Source of the DNA: Fluviicoccus sp.
GTDB taxonomy: Bacteria; Pseudomonadota; Gammaproteobacteria; Pseudomonadales; Moraxellaceae
Direction of reading: 5' to 3'
DNA: 64,000 nucleotides
NCBI RefSeq assembly: GCF_030646115.1
Contig: NZ_JAUSMX010000002.1
Coordinates: forward strand, 1-64,000
In this document: one piece after another, positions 45,058 to 55,684 of the stretch
How the letters are laid out: every line of letters begins with the position of its first letter
How positions within the stretch are numbered: the first letter of the stretch is position 1
Notes under the pieces: model-generated
Told to the model about the DNA's origin: nothing
What the model saw: only the letters and a program-made list of their open reading frames with translations
Databases searched by the model: none
Program-made: the position numbers and the translations under genes

Positions 45058-46347
45058 ATGGATGCTGACCGCAGTAACACGGCTGAGCCGGATTTCAGGG
45101 CGCTGTTTGAGTCCTCCCCTGGGCTGTACCTGATTCTGACACCCGAATTTCGCATCGTGGCAGTGAGTAATGCGTATCTGGCTGCAACCATGACACGGCG
45201 CCAAGCCATACTCGGGCGCTCTTTGTTTGAAGTGTTTCCCGACAACCCGGACGACCCTGCCGCCGATGGCACACGAAATCTCCATGCTTCGTTGTTGAGG
45301 GTTATACAGACGCACGCTCCCGACACCATGCCCATCCAGAAATACGACATCCGCCGCCCTGAAGCTGAAGGCGGTGGCTTTGAGGTCCGCTACTGGAGTC
45401 CGGTTAATTCCCCCCTGCTGGATCAGCACGGCCTGCTGGTTCATCTGATTCACTGCGTCACAGATGTCACCGACTTTGTCCGGGTTCGTGATGAAGGGCT
45501 CCGGCAAGAAGCGTCAGCAGTCGGCCTGCGTCTGAAAAACGAGCAAATGCATATCGAAATATTCCAGCGCGCCCGCGAGATTGCCGAGGCCAATCACCAG
45601 TTGCACCGCCTTAATGACGACCTTGAAATCGCCAATCAGGATCTGGAGAGTTTTACTTATTCGGTTTCCCATGATTTGCGGGCGCCGTTGCGGGCCATTG
45701 ACGGTTTTGCCGGCATGTTGATGGATCGGGCATCCGTGCGTCTGGACAGTGAGGATTTGCGCTTGCTGGGCATCATGCGCCAAAGCAGCAGCAACATGGG
45801 GCAGTTGATGGACGATTTGCTGCAGTTTTCCCGCTTTGGACGTGCGGCGCTGCGCAAGCAGGATCTGGATATGGGCGCCTTGGTTGCCGATGTCTGGCAG
45901 GAGATCAAGCCGGGCTTTCGCGGCATTTTCAGACTGGAGCCCCTGCCCCGGGCCTATGGCGACCCGGCCCTGCTGCGGCAGGTGTGGGTGAACCTGTTGT
46001 CCAATGCCGTCAAGTTTTCCGGCAAGGTTGAGTCTCCTTGCATTGTGGTTTCCGGTGAATCCGAAGCGCAGATGCAGCGTTACCGGATCAGTGATAACGG
46101 CGTCGGCTTTGCCTCCGGTCATGTTCACAAGCTGTTCCAGGTTTTCCAGAGGCTGCATGCCGCCCAGGAATACCCGGGTACGGGCGTCGGTTTGGCCATC
46201 ATTGCCCGTGTGATCAGCAGGCATGGGGGTGATGTCCGGGCCGAGGGCGAAGCCGGTAAAGGAGCGTGTTTCCAGTTCGAACTGCCTGTCAAGGATATGA
46301 ATGAAGGAGTAAGTAACCATGCAGAAAATCAGGGTGTTGATGCTTGA
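45058..46347 (+). CDS. PAS-domain sensor histidine kinase
   Basis: 429 residues, cytoplasmic. A PAS domain (about 15-140; [20 protein letters not shown]), coiled coil (about 150-205), HisKA with phospho-His ([18 protein letters not shown]) and HATPase ([21 protein letters not shown]). This layout resembles phytochrome-like kinases without the chromophore domain. ATG 45058 has AGGGTG upstream. The next gene starts 29 bp before its stop, so the kinase and the EAL protein form a coupled pair. Confidence 0.88.
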   Translation: MDADRSNTAEPDFRALFESSPGLYLILTPEFRIVAVSNAYLAATMTRRQAILGRSLFEVFPDNPDDPAADGTRNLHASLLRVIQTHAPDTMPIQKYDIRRPEAEGGGFEVRYWSPVNSPLLDQHGLLVHLIHCVTDVTDFVRVRDEGLRQEASAVGLRLKNEQMHIEIFQRAREIAEANHQLHRLNDDLEIANQDLESFTYSVSHDLRAPLRAIDGFAGMLMDRASVRLDSEDLRLLGIMRQSSSNMGQLMDDLLQFSRFGRAALRKQDLDMGALVADVWQEIKPGFRGIFRLEPLPRAYGDPALLRQVWVNLLSNAVKFSGKVESPCIVVSGESEAQMQRYRISDNGVGFASGHVHKLFQVFQRLHAAQEYPGTGVGLAIIARVISRHGGDVRAEGEAGKGACFQFELPVKDMNEGVSNHAENQGVDA

Positions 46348-48397
46348 AGATATGGCCACTGACGCTGAGCTGGTCAGGTTGGCGTTAGGACGGGCCAACC
46401 TTCCCGTCGATATCCGCTGTGTCGCGGATGAAAGCCTGTATCGGGAGGAGTTGTCGTCATTCCATCCGGATATCGTGCTGGCGGATTACCATCTCCCTGA
46501 TTTCAGCGGACTGAAGGCGTTGCAAATCCGCAACGCCGAAAAACCGGACATCCCTTTCATCTTTGTGACCGGGTCGCTGGGCGAGGAGCGCGCGGTGGAA
46601 ACCCTGCGCGAGGGTGCCACGGATTTTGTGCTGAAGGACCGAATGGCGCGCCTTGGCGCGGCGGTCACACGGGCGCTGGACGATGCCCGTCGGGAAGCCG
46701 CACAGAAAGCGGAGCAGGTGTTGCACAACACCATCCTGAACACCGCTCAGGCCATGATTGTGGCGCTGGATGAACATGGGCGGATTCTGCACGCCAATAC
46801 CGCTGCGGTTGCCCTTGCACGCCCGTCCGAAACCGGCATTCTTGGCCTGCCATTTTGGGATTGTTTCGCCGAGGTCCGCGACCTGGAACAGACCCGCCTC
46901 AAAATCCTGTCCCTGACTGAAGTCATACAGGAGGCTGAGACGGTTTGGCAAATGTTCGGCCCGCGAGGCCGCATCATTGTCTGGACGGCCGGTTCCCTGC
47001 ATGGCCATCATCCTCTGGCCCGTTGGGTGCTGAGCGGTATCGATATTACGGATCAGCAGCATGCGCAGGAAAAAGCCTATTTCCTTGATCATTTTGATGC
47101 GGCCACCACCCTGCCGAACCGCCGCCTGTTCCAGCTGCAATTACAGCAGTACTGTGACAATGCCCCTGCCGGAGCCAAGGTTCAAATTGTCACCGTCATT
47201 GTCGGGTTGGGCCGCATTCAGGATATCCGCGACAGTTATGACGAAACGATCATCCAGAAGATACTGATGGAGATTGTGCAACGCCTGCGTACCTGGCAGG
47301 TTAATCATGAATTGCTGGCGCGACTGGGTGACGTGGATTTTGCGCTGGCCTTCGAAGTTGAGCAAAACTCCGATCTGGAAAGCACCCTCCCTTTTATCCT
47401 GCACGAACTGCATGAACCCATTGAGGTGGATGGCGCGTCCTGGGTGATTCCCTGTCATATGGGGGTGTCGGTGCATTATCCGGGCAAAAAGCCTTCGCTG
47501 CTGATCCGCGAAGCGGAGGCGGCGCTGCACGACGCCCAAGCACGTGATGCGGCCTATGTTTGTTACAACCCCCATCTTTCCAGCAAGGCCCGGGAACGCC
47601 TGCAACTGGAAACCGAGCTTCATCAGTTGATTCAGCATCCGGAGCAGTTGGTGATGTATTACCAGCCCCAGGTTGATGCAACTACCCACCGCCTGATCGG
47701 GCTGGAGGCATTGGTGCGCTGGCGGCATCCCCGCCTGGGCCTGATGCTGCCGGTACGATTCATTCCGGTGGCGGAACTGGCGGGCTTGATGCCTGCCCTG
47801 GGAGGGGAAATTATCCGCAGTGTCTGCCGGCAGATTGCCGATTGGCAGCAGGAAGGGCTTTCGCCACCGCCCGTCGCCGTCAACATTTCAGCGGACGAAT
47901 TCTCATCACCCGATTTGATCGGTCGCCTGAAAGAAGCCATGACCGATTTCAATGTCGCCCCGCATAACCTGGAGCTGGAGTTGACCGAGTCGGCCAGCAT
48001 GAAGAACCCGGAGCAGACCATAGCTACCATGAATCAACTCATCAGCATCGGCATCCGCCTCGCCATTGACGATTTCGGAACCGGCTACTCCAATTTGAGT
48101 TACCTCAAGCGTTTCCCGGTCAACCGGCTGAAACTGGATCAGGCTTTTGTCCGGGACATCCTGACTGACAGTGATGATCTGGCCATTTCACAAGCCATCA
48201 TTGCCATGGCGCACCAACTGCGCCTGGAGGTGGTAGCCGAGGGCGTGGAGAGCCTTCAGCAACTCAAGGTTTTGTCACAGGCGCGTTGCGACCACATTCA
48301 GGGTTATCTGTTCAGCATTCCGCTGCCGGGTGATGCCTGCAAGGCCTGGTTGCAGCAAGGGGTGGTTTCGCCAACCACGCCGGTATTGCCAGTTTGA
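46319..48397 (+). CDS. Receiver-PAS-degenerate GGDEF-EAL cyclic-di-GMP phosphodiesterase
   Basis: 692 residues. Receiver domain with phospho-Asp in [14 protein letters not shown] and Lys in FVLKD (1-125); PAS (about 140-255); GGDEF domain with the active motif decayed to RLGDVDF (about 340), so no cyclase activity is expected; EAL domain (about 435-680) with [38 protein letters not shown] and VAEGVES all intact. It should hydrolyse c-di-GMP under control of phosphorylation by the overlapping kinase gene. Confidence 0.88.
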   Translation: MQKIRVLMLEDMATDAELVRLALGRANLPVDIRCVADESLYREELSSFHPDIVLADYHLPDFSGLKALQIRNAEKPDIPFIFVTGSLGEERAVETLREGATDFVLKDRMARLGAAVTRALDDARREAAQKAEQVLHNTILNTAQAMIVALDEHGRILHANTAAVALARPSETGILGLPFWDCFAEVRDLEQTRLKILSLTEVIQEAETVWQMFGPRGRIIVWTAGSLHGHHPLARWVLSGIDITDQQHAQEKAYFLDHFDAATTLPNRRLFQLQLQQYCDNAPAGAKVQIVTVIVGLGRIQDIRDSYDETIIQKILMEIVQRLRTWQVNHELLARLGDVDFALAFEVEQNSDLESTLPFILHELHEPIEVDGASWVIPCHMGVSVHYPGKKPSLLIREAEAALHDAQARDAAYVCYNPHLSSKARERLQLETELHQLIQHPEQLVMYYQPQVDATTHRLIGLEALVRWRHPRLGLMLPVRFIPVAELAGLMPALGGEIIRSVCRQIADWQQEGLSPPPVAVNISADEFSSPDLIGRLKEAMTDFNVAPHNLELELTESASMKNPEQTIATMNQLISIGIRLAIDDFGTGYSNLSYLKRFPVNRLKLDQAFVRDILTDSDDLAISQAIIAMAHQLRLEVVAEGVESLQQLKVLSQARCDHIQGYLFSIPLPGDACKAWLQQGVVSPTTPVLPV

Positions 48398-48423
48398 CCG
48401 AACCAAAGTCAGGGCGGTTTTTG

Positions 48424-49056
48424 TCAGTCAGGGTGTCGCTTGGGTTGCGGAGCCTCCGTTAACCCTGCCCCCTGAAACACCTTCAACGAGGCATACGCAT
48501 CGTTGGCGGCATACAGCAACTGCTGCGGGGAAAGTTCCCTCACGGACCAGTTGGACGTTGTCACCCATTTCGGCTTCTGCATTTTTTGCCCCAGTACCAC
48601 CGCTACAGCGGATTTGACACCCAAGGCATTCTTGTAACGCAGTGAGCGCAGCGCCACTGACAAGTCCACCGCAGCTCGCAGGCTGATGCCTAGTTTTTTG
48701 AACAGGGGGCCGCGGTCGGAGTTGAGGCCGAAACCGACCTTGATGATCTCGTCCGACTCAATCACGGCCTTGAGGAAATCCAGCGGCGTGGCGGGGTTGA
48801 CCTGGATGATGTAGGCGCAGTCGTCAATAGCCAGCTGGATGACATGCGGCCCGGTGCTGACTTCCCCTTTGCTAAAGGTGGGTTTGGATTCGGTGTCGAA
48901 GCCGACATGGCGCGCCAGCCGGATGGCGATGAGGGCTTCGGTGAAGTCGGCGTCGGTTTGAAGTATCCGGATACGGTCGAGGGGCAAGCCGGGGAAAACC
49001 GGGAGTTCGGCGATTTCGGCGCTGGAGGGCGGAGTTTTCAGGGGGAGGTTTGACAT
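48424..49056 (-). CDS. DEDDy 3'-5' exonuclease (RNase D/WRN-exonuclease type)
   Basis: 210 residues. ExoI motif with DTE in VGFDTESKPTF, ExoII around KVGFGLNSDRGPL with its Asp, and ExoIII YAANDAYASLKVF giving Tyr and the last Asp. It lacks the HRDC domain of RNase D, so it matches the stand-alone WRN-like exonuclease family. It converges on the EAL gene with a 26-bp gap. Confidence 0.85.
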   Translation of the reverse strand: MSNLPLKTPPSSAEIAELPVFPGLPLDRIRILQTDADFTEALIAIRLARHVGFDTESKPTFSKGEVSTGPHVIQLAIDDCAYIIQVNPATPLDFLKAVIESDEIIKVGFGLNSDRGPLFKKLGISLRAAVDLSVALRSLRYKNALGVKSAVAVVLGQKMQKPKWVTTSNWSVRELSPQQLLYAANDAYASLKVFQGAGLTEAPQPKRHPD

Positions 49057-49139
49057 GCTGAATTCAGCCTCTGGCCAGAGGCCTTAGTTTTTTCATTATT
49101 GCAGATTTCATGAATTAATGGAAAACGGACAGTATGAAG

Positions 49140-49345
49140 AGGGCCACTTCAAGCAAAAATGGCGGGCTACTGACGCTTCTGGAAAGGGCGACCCATTGCT
49201 GACGTGGTATGTCTCCTGCAGTACATCTGGATTCTTCCCATGATTTTCTGAACCTTGGTCCTGGGTGAAACACCGGAATCGACACCCTGGTGGCGGTTGT
49301 CAGGCAACTGGCCGGAAGTTATGTTGATGGTGTGCAAAATGAACC
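49140..49345 (+). pseudogene. Dead paralogue of the NPYxPP membrane protein
   Basis: Nucleotides align with 43160-43330 of the intact gene: both carry GGCAAAAATGGC-like and CTTCTGGAAAGGGC stretches, then CTGGATTCT and CCTTGGT. Translated pieces read IWILPM and TLVLGETPE, matching TWILPM and TLVYGENPE. Frame changes and an in-frame TGA break it. The 5' half is missing. Confidence 0.7.
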
Positions 49346-49366
49346 CCGCTTCGGCGGGGTTTGTTA
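49342..49366 (+). terminator. Terminator of the dead paralogue
   Basis: Stem AACCCCGC/GCGGGGTT with tetraloop TTCG, then TGTTATT. It follows the pseudogene at 49140 and lies upstream of the lipoprotein pseudogene. Confidence 0.75.
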
Positions 49367-49434
49367 TTATGGTGCCAATATTCATCCTCTCGATCAGCAC
49401 TATTGTCATGCCTGCCAGACCCACCGGAATTTTC

Positions 49435-51190
49435 ATGGAACAGAAACTGCCAACTTCCCGACACCCTTATCCACTGGCCCTGCTAATACCGGTTGCTGCT
49501 TTGTTAGCTGCTTGCGGCGGCAACAGCGATAGCGGTGCGGTGAACACCGGCAATGTCAGCGTCAGCGGCGTGGTGGTAGATGGCGCGTTGCAAGGCGTCA
49601 CGGTATGCCTCGATCTGAATGACAATCTGGTGTGTGACCCGGCTGAGCCCCGTGATATCACTGACAGCCAAGGCAAGTACAAGCTGGACACCCTGACGCA
49701 AACAGCCCTGGACCGGCACCGGTTGATTGCCAATGTTCCCGTCGGCGCTGTGGGTGCCGATGACCCGGCTAACCCGGTCGCCACTGCTTATACCCTGACC
49801 GCACCCATCGGCAAGCATGCGGCTATTACCCCCATCACCACCCTGATCAGCCTGACCATGGACGATGATGCCGGGCTGACAGCGGATGAGGCTGCGAAGG
49901 TTGTGGCGGCACGGATCAACCTGGCGGCTACCCCTGCGGAGCTTTTTGCGGATTACACCCGGTCGGGGGGGAGCAAGGTCGGCGCGTATTCATAATGTCG
50001 CCCGGGAGATTGCCGGGCGGATATCAGAAAATCTTCATGTAATCAGCCAGCAGTCCGACGCATCGTCCTACCCTGCAGCGGCCAGGCTGACGTTGGCTGT
50101 CCGGTTCACGTTGTTGCAGAACTGGTTGTTTCTGGAAAATAATCCTGATTCCAAAGCAGATTTCTTATTAAGGCCACAGTTGCAGGGAAATGCAGCCGAA
50201 CTGCTGGCAATCCAGCAGTCTGCCGCCTCTCCGGTTTCCTTCATGAACCTGCCGGATACCCTCTTTGCACTGGAATGTTTTGGCAGTCCCTGTAAATCAG
50301 ACCCGGTTGCGGGCAAAGTCCCGGTGCTGGTCAATACTTTGACTGTCAGCCGCCAAAATAACACTTTGTTGCTGCGGGACAATCCGGTGCTGTTTGAGCC
50401 TTCCGCAAAATCCACTACGCCAGCGGTATCGGCCTTCGAAAACCAGGAGTTATCCCCCGATGGCTGGTTGTCGCGCACGGGCCTCAGCCTGCCCTATGAT
50501 GACACCCGCATTAGACGTTTCCGCCTTGAAGGCCGTGATATCAGCGCAGTGATCGAATACTTCGGGTTGTATCATTGGGTTTCAATCAGCCAAGGGGCAA
50601 CCTTTGGTGCCGGTGCGGAAATTTTTCGTGTGGACCTGCGGTTGAGGAACGAATCTTATCGGACAACAGGGATAAGTCCCGAGGCTGGGGAAGTATCGGC
50701 CAGCCTGACCGAATTCACGTCAAGGCATGGTTTGTCGGAAAGCAACTGGATGTCCTCCCCGCTCTGTTCACTTGATATGGAGATTGATTGGCAAAAGGAC
50801 GGCCAGCCAAGAATCAAGGACGATTACCGTGTCCGCTCCGAGATGTTGTTTCAACCGAATGGTATCTCTCTTAACAGAAAATCTGTGTATCACGATATTT
50901 ACAATCCCTTTCCCGGTGAGCTTAGCTCAACCGAAAACCGGCAAACCGAACTGGCCAACGGTACTTGGCAAATCCGTAACGTCAATGGGCAAACCCTGCT
51001 GAAGGTGGAGCCAGGCGCAGATCTCAACTGCCTGAGTGCCGGGCAGAATTTCTATTTCACCTTGCATAACGGTCGTGTTGAGAATGTCTTCTCGCTTCCC
51101 GCGGGCACCATCCAGACCTTCTATTTGCTGAATCAGGCTGCCATGGATCAGTTAAAGGCCAGTGTCTTGCCGCAAAACGCCACGGAGTGA
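49435..51190 (+). pseudogene. Large lipoprotein gene split by a frameshift at a G7 run
   Basis: The first frame (49435-49995) has a signal peptide and lipobox (LLAACGG), then a beta-rich carboxypeptidase-like region (VSGVVVDGALQGVTVCLD) and stops shortly after a run of seven G near 49970. The next frame continues sensibly without a new start (ARSARIHNVAREIAGRISEN) to 51190, with strands such as GTWQIRNVNGQTLLKVEPG. Joined, the protein would be about 585 residues. It may be a true pseudogene, a phase-variable surface lipoprotein, or an assembly error. The terminator at 51224 follows. Confidence 0.75.
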
Positions 51191-51223
51191 AACACGGGCC
51201 AAATGGTTTCTGATTCACATATT

Positions 51224-51248
51224 CCCCGCCCCGGCGGGGTTTGTTTTT
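51224..51248 (+). terminator. Terminator after the lipoprotein pseudogene
   Basis: CCCCGC/GCGGGG stem with 4-nt loop followed by TTTGTTTTT. Confidence 0.8.
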
Positions 51249-51314
51249 GGTGGCCTTCAAGCACAATTCCCGGCATTATTCCCCCATGCCGCCCACAAAA
51301 CCCGAGGCCCCATC

Positions 51315-51734
51315 ATGACTCCCGAGCAAACTGTCACCGCCTTCCTCCATGCCCTCGAAGCCCAGGATCACACCCTCGTCGCCACCCTGCTGGCTCCCGA
51401 CCTGCGCTACACCAACGTCTCGCTGCCCACCATCAAGGGCGGGCAACGGGTCGCCACCCTGTTCGAGAAAGTTCTGCGGCGCGGCACCGGCTTCGGCGTC
51501 AAGATCCACAGCATCGCAACCAGCGGCGACACGGTCATGACCGAACGCACCGACATCATCAAGGTCGGGCCGCTGTACGTCCGCTTCTGGGTGTGCGGCA
51601 CGTTCCAGGTACGGGACGGTCAAATTGTCCTCTGGCGCGACTATTTCGACTGGTGGGACATTACGCGCGGCACCCTGCGCGGCATGGCCGGTATCGCCCT
51701 GCCCGCCCTGCGTACGGATATGAGCACCTTGTAA
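51315..51734 (+). CDS. Limonene-1,2-epoxide hydrolase/SnoaL-like protein
   Basis: 139 residues from ATG 51315 (GAGG upstream). NTF2-like cone fold with the LEH-type segments MTERTDII and VLWRDYFDWWD, which place Arg and Asp residues where the Asp-Arg-Asp catalytic triad of epoxide hydrolases lies. The actual substrate is unknown. Single gene. Confidence 0.8.
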   Translation: MTPEQTVTAFLHALEAQDHTLVATLLAPDLRYTNVSLPTIKGGQRVATLFEKVLRRGTGFGVKIHSIATSGDTVMTERTDIIKVGPLYVRFWVCGTFQVRDGQIVLWRDYFDWWDITRGTLRGMAGIALPALRTDMSTL

Positions 51735-51868
51735 CGCACTGGAATTTGGAGATCACTAAAGCCTCTCCGGCCATCTGATCTCCTTTTTTCCTTCTGAACT
51801 GAGTCTGTTTTCGCCCACGGCTTGACCATCATCATGGCAACATCTCCCTGCTGATGGTTTTTTCCGCC

Positions 51869-53254
51869 ATGACCGAACGAATACCCACCCGCAACATTCC
51901 CATCGAAGCCTCTGGCAACATCCATACCCGCCGCTTCACCGGCTTTTACCGCAACCTTCGGCTGTATGGCGCCGGTGTACTGATGCTGTTCTTTTTCGGC
52001 ACCGCCTGGTTGAACTGGCAAGGCCGGCAGGCGGTGCTGTGGGATCTTGCCGACCGCAAGTTCTACATCTTCGGGGCCACCATCTGGCCGCAAGACCTTT
52101 TCCTGCTGGCCGCCCTGCTGATGATTGGCGCTTTCGGCCTGTTCACGCTCAGTGTCTTCGCCGGGCGCGTGTGGTGCGGTTACGCCTGCCCGCAAAGCGT
52201 CTGGACCTGGATGTTCATGTGGGTGGAGCAAATCACCGAGGGCGACCGCAACCAGCGCATCAAGCTGGATGCCCAACCCTGGTCGGCCGCCAAGCTGGCC
52301 CGGCGCAGCGCCAAGCACAGCCTGTGGCTGTGCATCAGCCTTGCCACCGGCCTCACTTTCATCGGCTATTTCACGCCCATCCGGCCCTTGGTGTCGCAAT
52401 TGCTGCACCTGACGCTGGATCTGGAAACCGCCGCTTGGGTAGGCTTCTTCGGCCTCTGCACCTACATGAATGCCGGTTGGTTGCGCGAAAAAGTGTGCCG
52501 CGACATGTGCCCCTATTCCAACCTGCAAAGCGTCATGTTCGATGCCGATACCCTGATCATTACCTATGACACCACCCGGGGTGAAAGCCGTGGCGCGCGC
52601 CGCAAGGATGAAGACCCGAAGGCGCTGGGTCTGGGTGACTGCATTGACTGCACGCTGTGTGTCCAGGTGTGCCCCACCGGCATCGACATCCGTGACGGTC
52701 TGCAACTGGAATGCATCAGTTGCGGAGCCTGTATCGACGCCTGCGACAGTGTCATGGACAAGATGGGTTACGAGCGCGGTCTGGTGCGTTACAGCTCGGA
52801 AAGGGAAATGACCGTGGGCAAAACGCATTGGCTGCGGCCGAAGATGGTGGCGCAGGTGGCCCTGTTGTCTCTGCTCTCTATCGGCTTTGTAGTGGCATTC
52901 CTCAACCGGCCGCTGGTAGCGTTGGATGTTTACAAGGATCGCGGTCTGTATCGGGAAAACAGCGAGGGCCAGATTGAGAATATCTATAGCTTGAAGGTGA
53001 TCAACAAGACACAGTCGCCGCACCGTTATGCCGTGTCACTGCACGACGACGACGGCCGGTTTGCCCTGCAGGGAGCACGTGATTTGGAGTTGCAGCCGGG
53101 GGAAATCCAGGTGCTGCCGGTCAGCGTGGTTCTGCTGGGAAAGCTGGAGCACGGAAGTTCAACGTCATTGCGTTTTGAGGTGCGTGATCTGGAAGATGAT
53201 GATATCCGCATAACCACAAAAAGCCGCTTTGTTGCCCCGGCCGGCAGCCTTTGA
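51869..53254 (+). CDS. ccoG: Cytochrome c oxidase accessory protein CcoG (FixG)
   Basis: 461 residues from ATG 51869 (start uncertain; ATG 51854 is also possible, neither has a strong ribosome site). Inner-membrane protein with several helices, the conserved WCGYACPQSVW, CRDMCPYSNLQ, two 4Fe-4S ferredoxin motifs (CIDCTLCVQVCP and CISCGACIDACD) and an Ig-like C-terminal domain. It helps assemble cbb3 oxidase by reducing copper. The oxidase genes are not in this window. Confidence 0.92.
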   Translation: MTERIPTRNIPIEASGNIHTRRFTGFYRNLRLYGAGVLMLFFFGTAWLNWQGRQAVLWDLADRKFYIFGATIWPQDLFLLAALLMIGAFGLFTLSVFAGRVWCGYACPQSVWTWMFMWVEQITEGDRNQRIKLDAQPWSAAKLARRSAKHSLWLCISLATGLTFIGYFTPIRPLVSQLLHLTLDLETAAWVGFFGLCTYMNAGWLREKVCRDMCPYSNLQSVMFDADTLIITYDTTRGESRGARRKDEDPKALGLGDCIDCTLCVQVCPTGIDIRDGLQLECISCGACIDACDSVMDKMGYERGLVRYSSEREMTVGKTHWLRPKMVAQVALLSLLSIGFVVAFLNRPLVALDVYKDRGLYRENSEGQIENIYSLKVINKTQSPHRYAVSLHDDDGRFALQGARDLELQPGEIQVLPVSVVLLGKLEHGSSTSLRFEVRDLEDDDIRITTKSRFVAPAGSL

Positions 53255-53313
53255 CCGGGCATAACCCGCTAGAATCCCCGGAATCCTTGCTGAATCCGGG
53301 GCCAGACCCAACC

Positions 53314-54723
53314 ATGAAACGCTACGAGCAGTTTGCCGAGCGGATTGCCGAATTGATCCGCAGCGGCGTGCTGTCGCCAGGACAGAAAACGCCCTCGGTG
53401 CGCCAAGCAGCGCAACGCTATGGCGTCAGCCTATCCACGGTGTTCGAGGCGTATTACCTGCTGGAAAGCCGTGGCCTCATTATGGCGCGCCCCCGCTCCG
53501 GATATTACGTACGCGAACGGGCGCAGCATCCCCTGCCGGAACCGGCGCTCACCGCCCCGCAAGTGCAAACCAGCGATGTGGATGTCAGCGAGCTGGTGTT
53601 TTCGGTATTCGGTTCGCTGAAGGACCCGGACATTGTGCCCTTCGGTTCCGCCTTCCCCAGTCCCGACCTGTTTCCCCTGGCGCGGCTGGCGCGCTCCATG
53701 ACCCATGCCCTGCGCAACCTGCCGCCCGCCGCCATTGTGGCCGAAATGACCGAGGGCAACGCCGGGTTACGCCGCCAGATTGCGCTGCGCTACACCGGTT
53801 GCGGCGTACACCTGCCGCTGGAGGAGCTGGTCATCACCAGCGGTGCCATGGAGGCGCTGAACCTGTGCCTGCAATGCGTCACCGTACCCGGCGATTTGGT
53901 GGCCATTGAAGCCCCGGCCTTTTACGCCACGCTGCAGGTGCTGGAACGGTTGAAGCTGAAAGCGGTGGAAATCCCGGTGCATCCGCGAGACGGTATGGAC
54001 CTAACCTGCCTGGAAGACAGCCTGCAACGGCTACCGGTCAAGGCCTGCTGGTTCATGAGCAGCCTGCAGAACCCGTTGGGGGCCAGCATGGGCGATGAAA
54101 AGAAACAGGCGCTTTACGACTTGCTTGTGCGGCATCAGGTGCCCATGATCGAGGACGATGTCTATGCCGAATTGTATTTCGGCGACCGGCCGCCGCGACC
54201 AGTGAAAAGCCTGGACCGCGAAGGATTGGTGATGCATTGCGGTTCGTTTTCAAAGTGCCTGGCGCCGGGTTACCGCATTGGCTGGGTGGCCGGGGGCAGG
54301 TTTGCCGAAGCCATCCAGCGACTGAAGCTGATGACCACCATTTCACCATCGGTGCCCGCCCAAGCCGCCATTGCCGACTACCTGCAGCATGGCGGTTACG
54401 ACCGGCATTTGCGCAAGTTACGGCATGTTCTGGAAAGCCAGCAGGAGTCGATGCTGGCTTCGGCGGCGCGACATTTTCCCGAAGGCACGCGGGTCACGCG
54501 GCCCATGGGCGGCTACCTGCTGTGGTTCGAATTTCCGGAACCGGTGGACTCCCTGCAATTGTGCCGACAGGCGCTGGCGCAAGGCATCAGTCTGGCTCCA
54601 GGCCCCATTTTCTCCGCCACCCGGCGTTTCCGGAACTGCGCCCGCCTCAACTACGGCTACCCGTGGGATGAGCGCAGCGAACAGGCCATGGTTGTGCTGG
54701 GGCGCTTGTTGGGGGAGTTTTGA
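53314..54723 (+). CDS. MocR/GntR-type PLP-dependent regulator
   Basis: 469 residues from ATG 53314; the ORF-track extension is unlikely. N-terminal GntR winged helix (PSVRQAAQRYGVSLSTVFEAYY), then a fold-type I aminotransferase-like domain with the PLP Lys in GSFSKCLAPGYRIGW and the Asp region EDDVYAELYF. Such proteins usually regulate a PLP- or amino acid-related gene; no obvious target lies next to it. Confidence 0.88.
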   Translation: MKRYEQFAERIAELIRSGVLSPGQKTPSVRQAAQRYGVSLSTVFEAYYLLESRGLIMARPRSGYYVRERAQHPLPEPALTAPQVQTSDVDVSELVFSVFGSLKDPDIVPFGSAFPSPDLFPLARLARSMTHALRNLPPAAIVAEMTEGNAGLRRQIALRYTGCGVHLPLEELVITSGAMEALNLCLQCVTVPGDLVAIEAPAFYATLQVLERLKLKAVEIPVHPRDGMDLTCLEDSLQRLPVKACWFMSSLQNPLGASMGDEKKQALYDLLVRHQVPMIEDDVYAELYFGDRPPRPVKSLDREGLVMHCGSFSKCLAPGYRIGWVAGGRFAEAIQRLKLMTTISPSVPAQAAIADYLQHGGYDRHLRKLRHVLESQQESMLASAARHFPEGTRVTRPMGGYLLWFEFPEPVDSLQLCRQALAQGISLAPGPIFSATRRFRNCARLNYGYPWDERSEQAMVVLGRLLGEF

Positions 54724-54893
54724 GGTCGGAAAGTCAGGACTGGTTTTGTTCACGCCGCCGGTTTGCCGGGTTTTATGCTGACTCCGTGTGCTGCGCCGGG
54801 AGTGATGTTGATTCAGGATGGTCTGGGTTATGATGAAAGCTGGATACGGACATTGTCCGCCATTAAATTAAGCTCAGTTCCGGAGTAAGAACC

Positions 54894-55451
54894 ATGAACC
54901 ACAAGATCTGGATGATGTTGGCGCTCACCCTGTCAGCCACTGGCGCGCAGGCGGCTGATACCTATGCTGGCGTTGATTTCCTGATAGCGGACTATCAGGA
55001 ATCCGCGATGAGTGATTCTGTTGCGCCAAAGGCCATTGAGGTCAAGTATGGCATCCAGATGGATCAGAACCTGGGCGTGGAATTCCGGTTGGGTACCGGA
55101 ATTTCCAATGGCAAGACCTCAAACTTGTTGATTAATCCTCCTTCCGGCCCAAGAATAGTCCCGAGTTTTGAAGCCAGCCTGGATTTGCTGCTGGGGGCAT
55201 ATGGGCGTGCAGCCTTGCCTGTGACAGAAAACTTTCAGGTCTATGCCCTTGCAGGGGTAGCCTCGATTGAAACCACACATATCGTTCCCGGCGTCAATAT
55301 CACCAACACGGATACTAACTTTTCCTATGGTGCCGGTTTTGCGTTCAAGCCCAATGAAACAACTACGATATCCACAGAGTACATGATGCTGGTGGATAAC
55401 AACGACCTGCAAATCACCTCGCTGAACCTCGGTTTTGCCATGAAGTTCTAA
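54894..55451 (+). CDS. Outer-membrane beta-barrel protein (OmpA-like/OMP_b-brl)
   Basis: 185 residues with signal peptide ending AQAAD, eight-strand-sized barrel of alternating residues and a C-terminal Phe (LGFAMKF). GGAG precedes the ATG. It resembles small surface barrels such as the OmpX/Opa-type; function unknown. Ends in a terminator hairpin. Confidence 0.75.
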   Translation: MNHKIWMMLALTLSATGAQAADTYAGVDFLIADYQESAMSDSVAPKAIEVKYGIQMDQNLGVEFRLGTGISNGKTSNLLINPPSGPRIVPSFEASLDLLLGAYGRAALPVTENFQVYALAGVASIETTHIVPGVNITNTDTNFSYGAGFAFKPNETTTISTEYMMLVDNNDLQITSLNLGFAMKF

Positions 55452-55463
55452 GGTATGCACCAA

Positions 55464-55490
55464 GCAGGGACAAGCCCGCCTTGTCCCTGC
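55464..55490 (+). terminator. Hairpin after the outer-membrane protein gene
   Basis: Perfect 11-bp stem GCAGGGACAAG/CTTGTCCCTGC with a 5-nt loop, followed by CCGTTT; weak U-tract. Confidence 0.6.
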
Positions 55491-55563
55491 CCGTTTACTG
55501 TGCCGCCGCCCGCCATTGTCTTGCCAAATAACGACTATACCGTTTGCAATATAGCGCTGTTCC

Positions 55564-55592
55564 TTAACATTTCCACGCAATTCGGCTAGTAT
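55564..55592 (+). promoter_or_regulatory. Sigma-70-like promoter of acnB
   Basis: TTAACA, 17 bases, then TAGTAT, ending 92 bp before the acnB start. Spacing is ideal and both hexamers are near consensus. Confidence 0.55.
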
Positions 55593-55684
55593 TCCGCCCA
55601 CCGTTTTTCTCCGTCCAAAGCCGGTATGCCCTTTGCATCACCAGCCGGACCGGAACACCCCCGATTGACCAAGAGGAAACCACC

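Noticed and set aside
44812-45507. 231-aa minus-strand ORF across the start of the PAS kinase
   Set aside because: Overlaps the PAS domain coding region; no recognizable domain and no good start.
51641-53023. 460-aa antisense ORF opposite ccoG
   Set aside because: ccoG carries clear iron-sulfur motifs on the plus strand; the antisense frame is low complexity.
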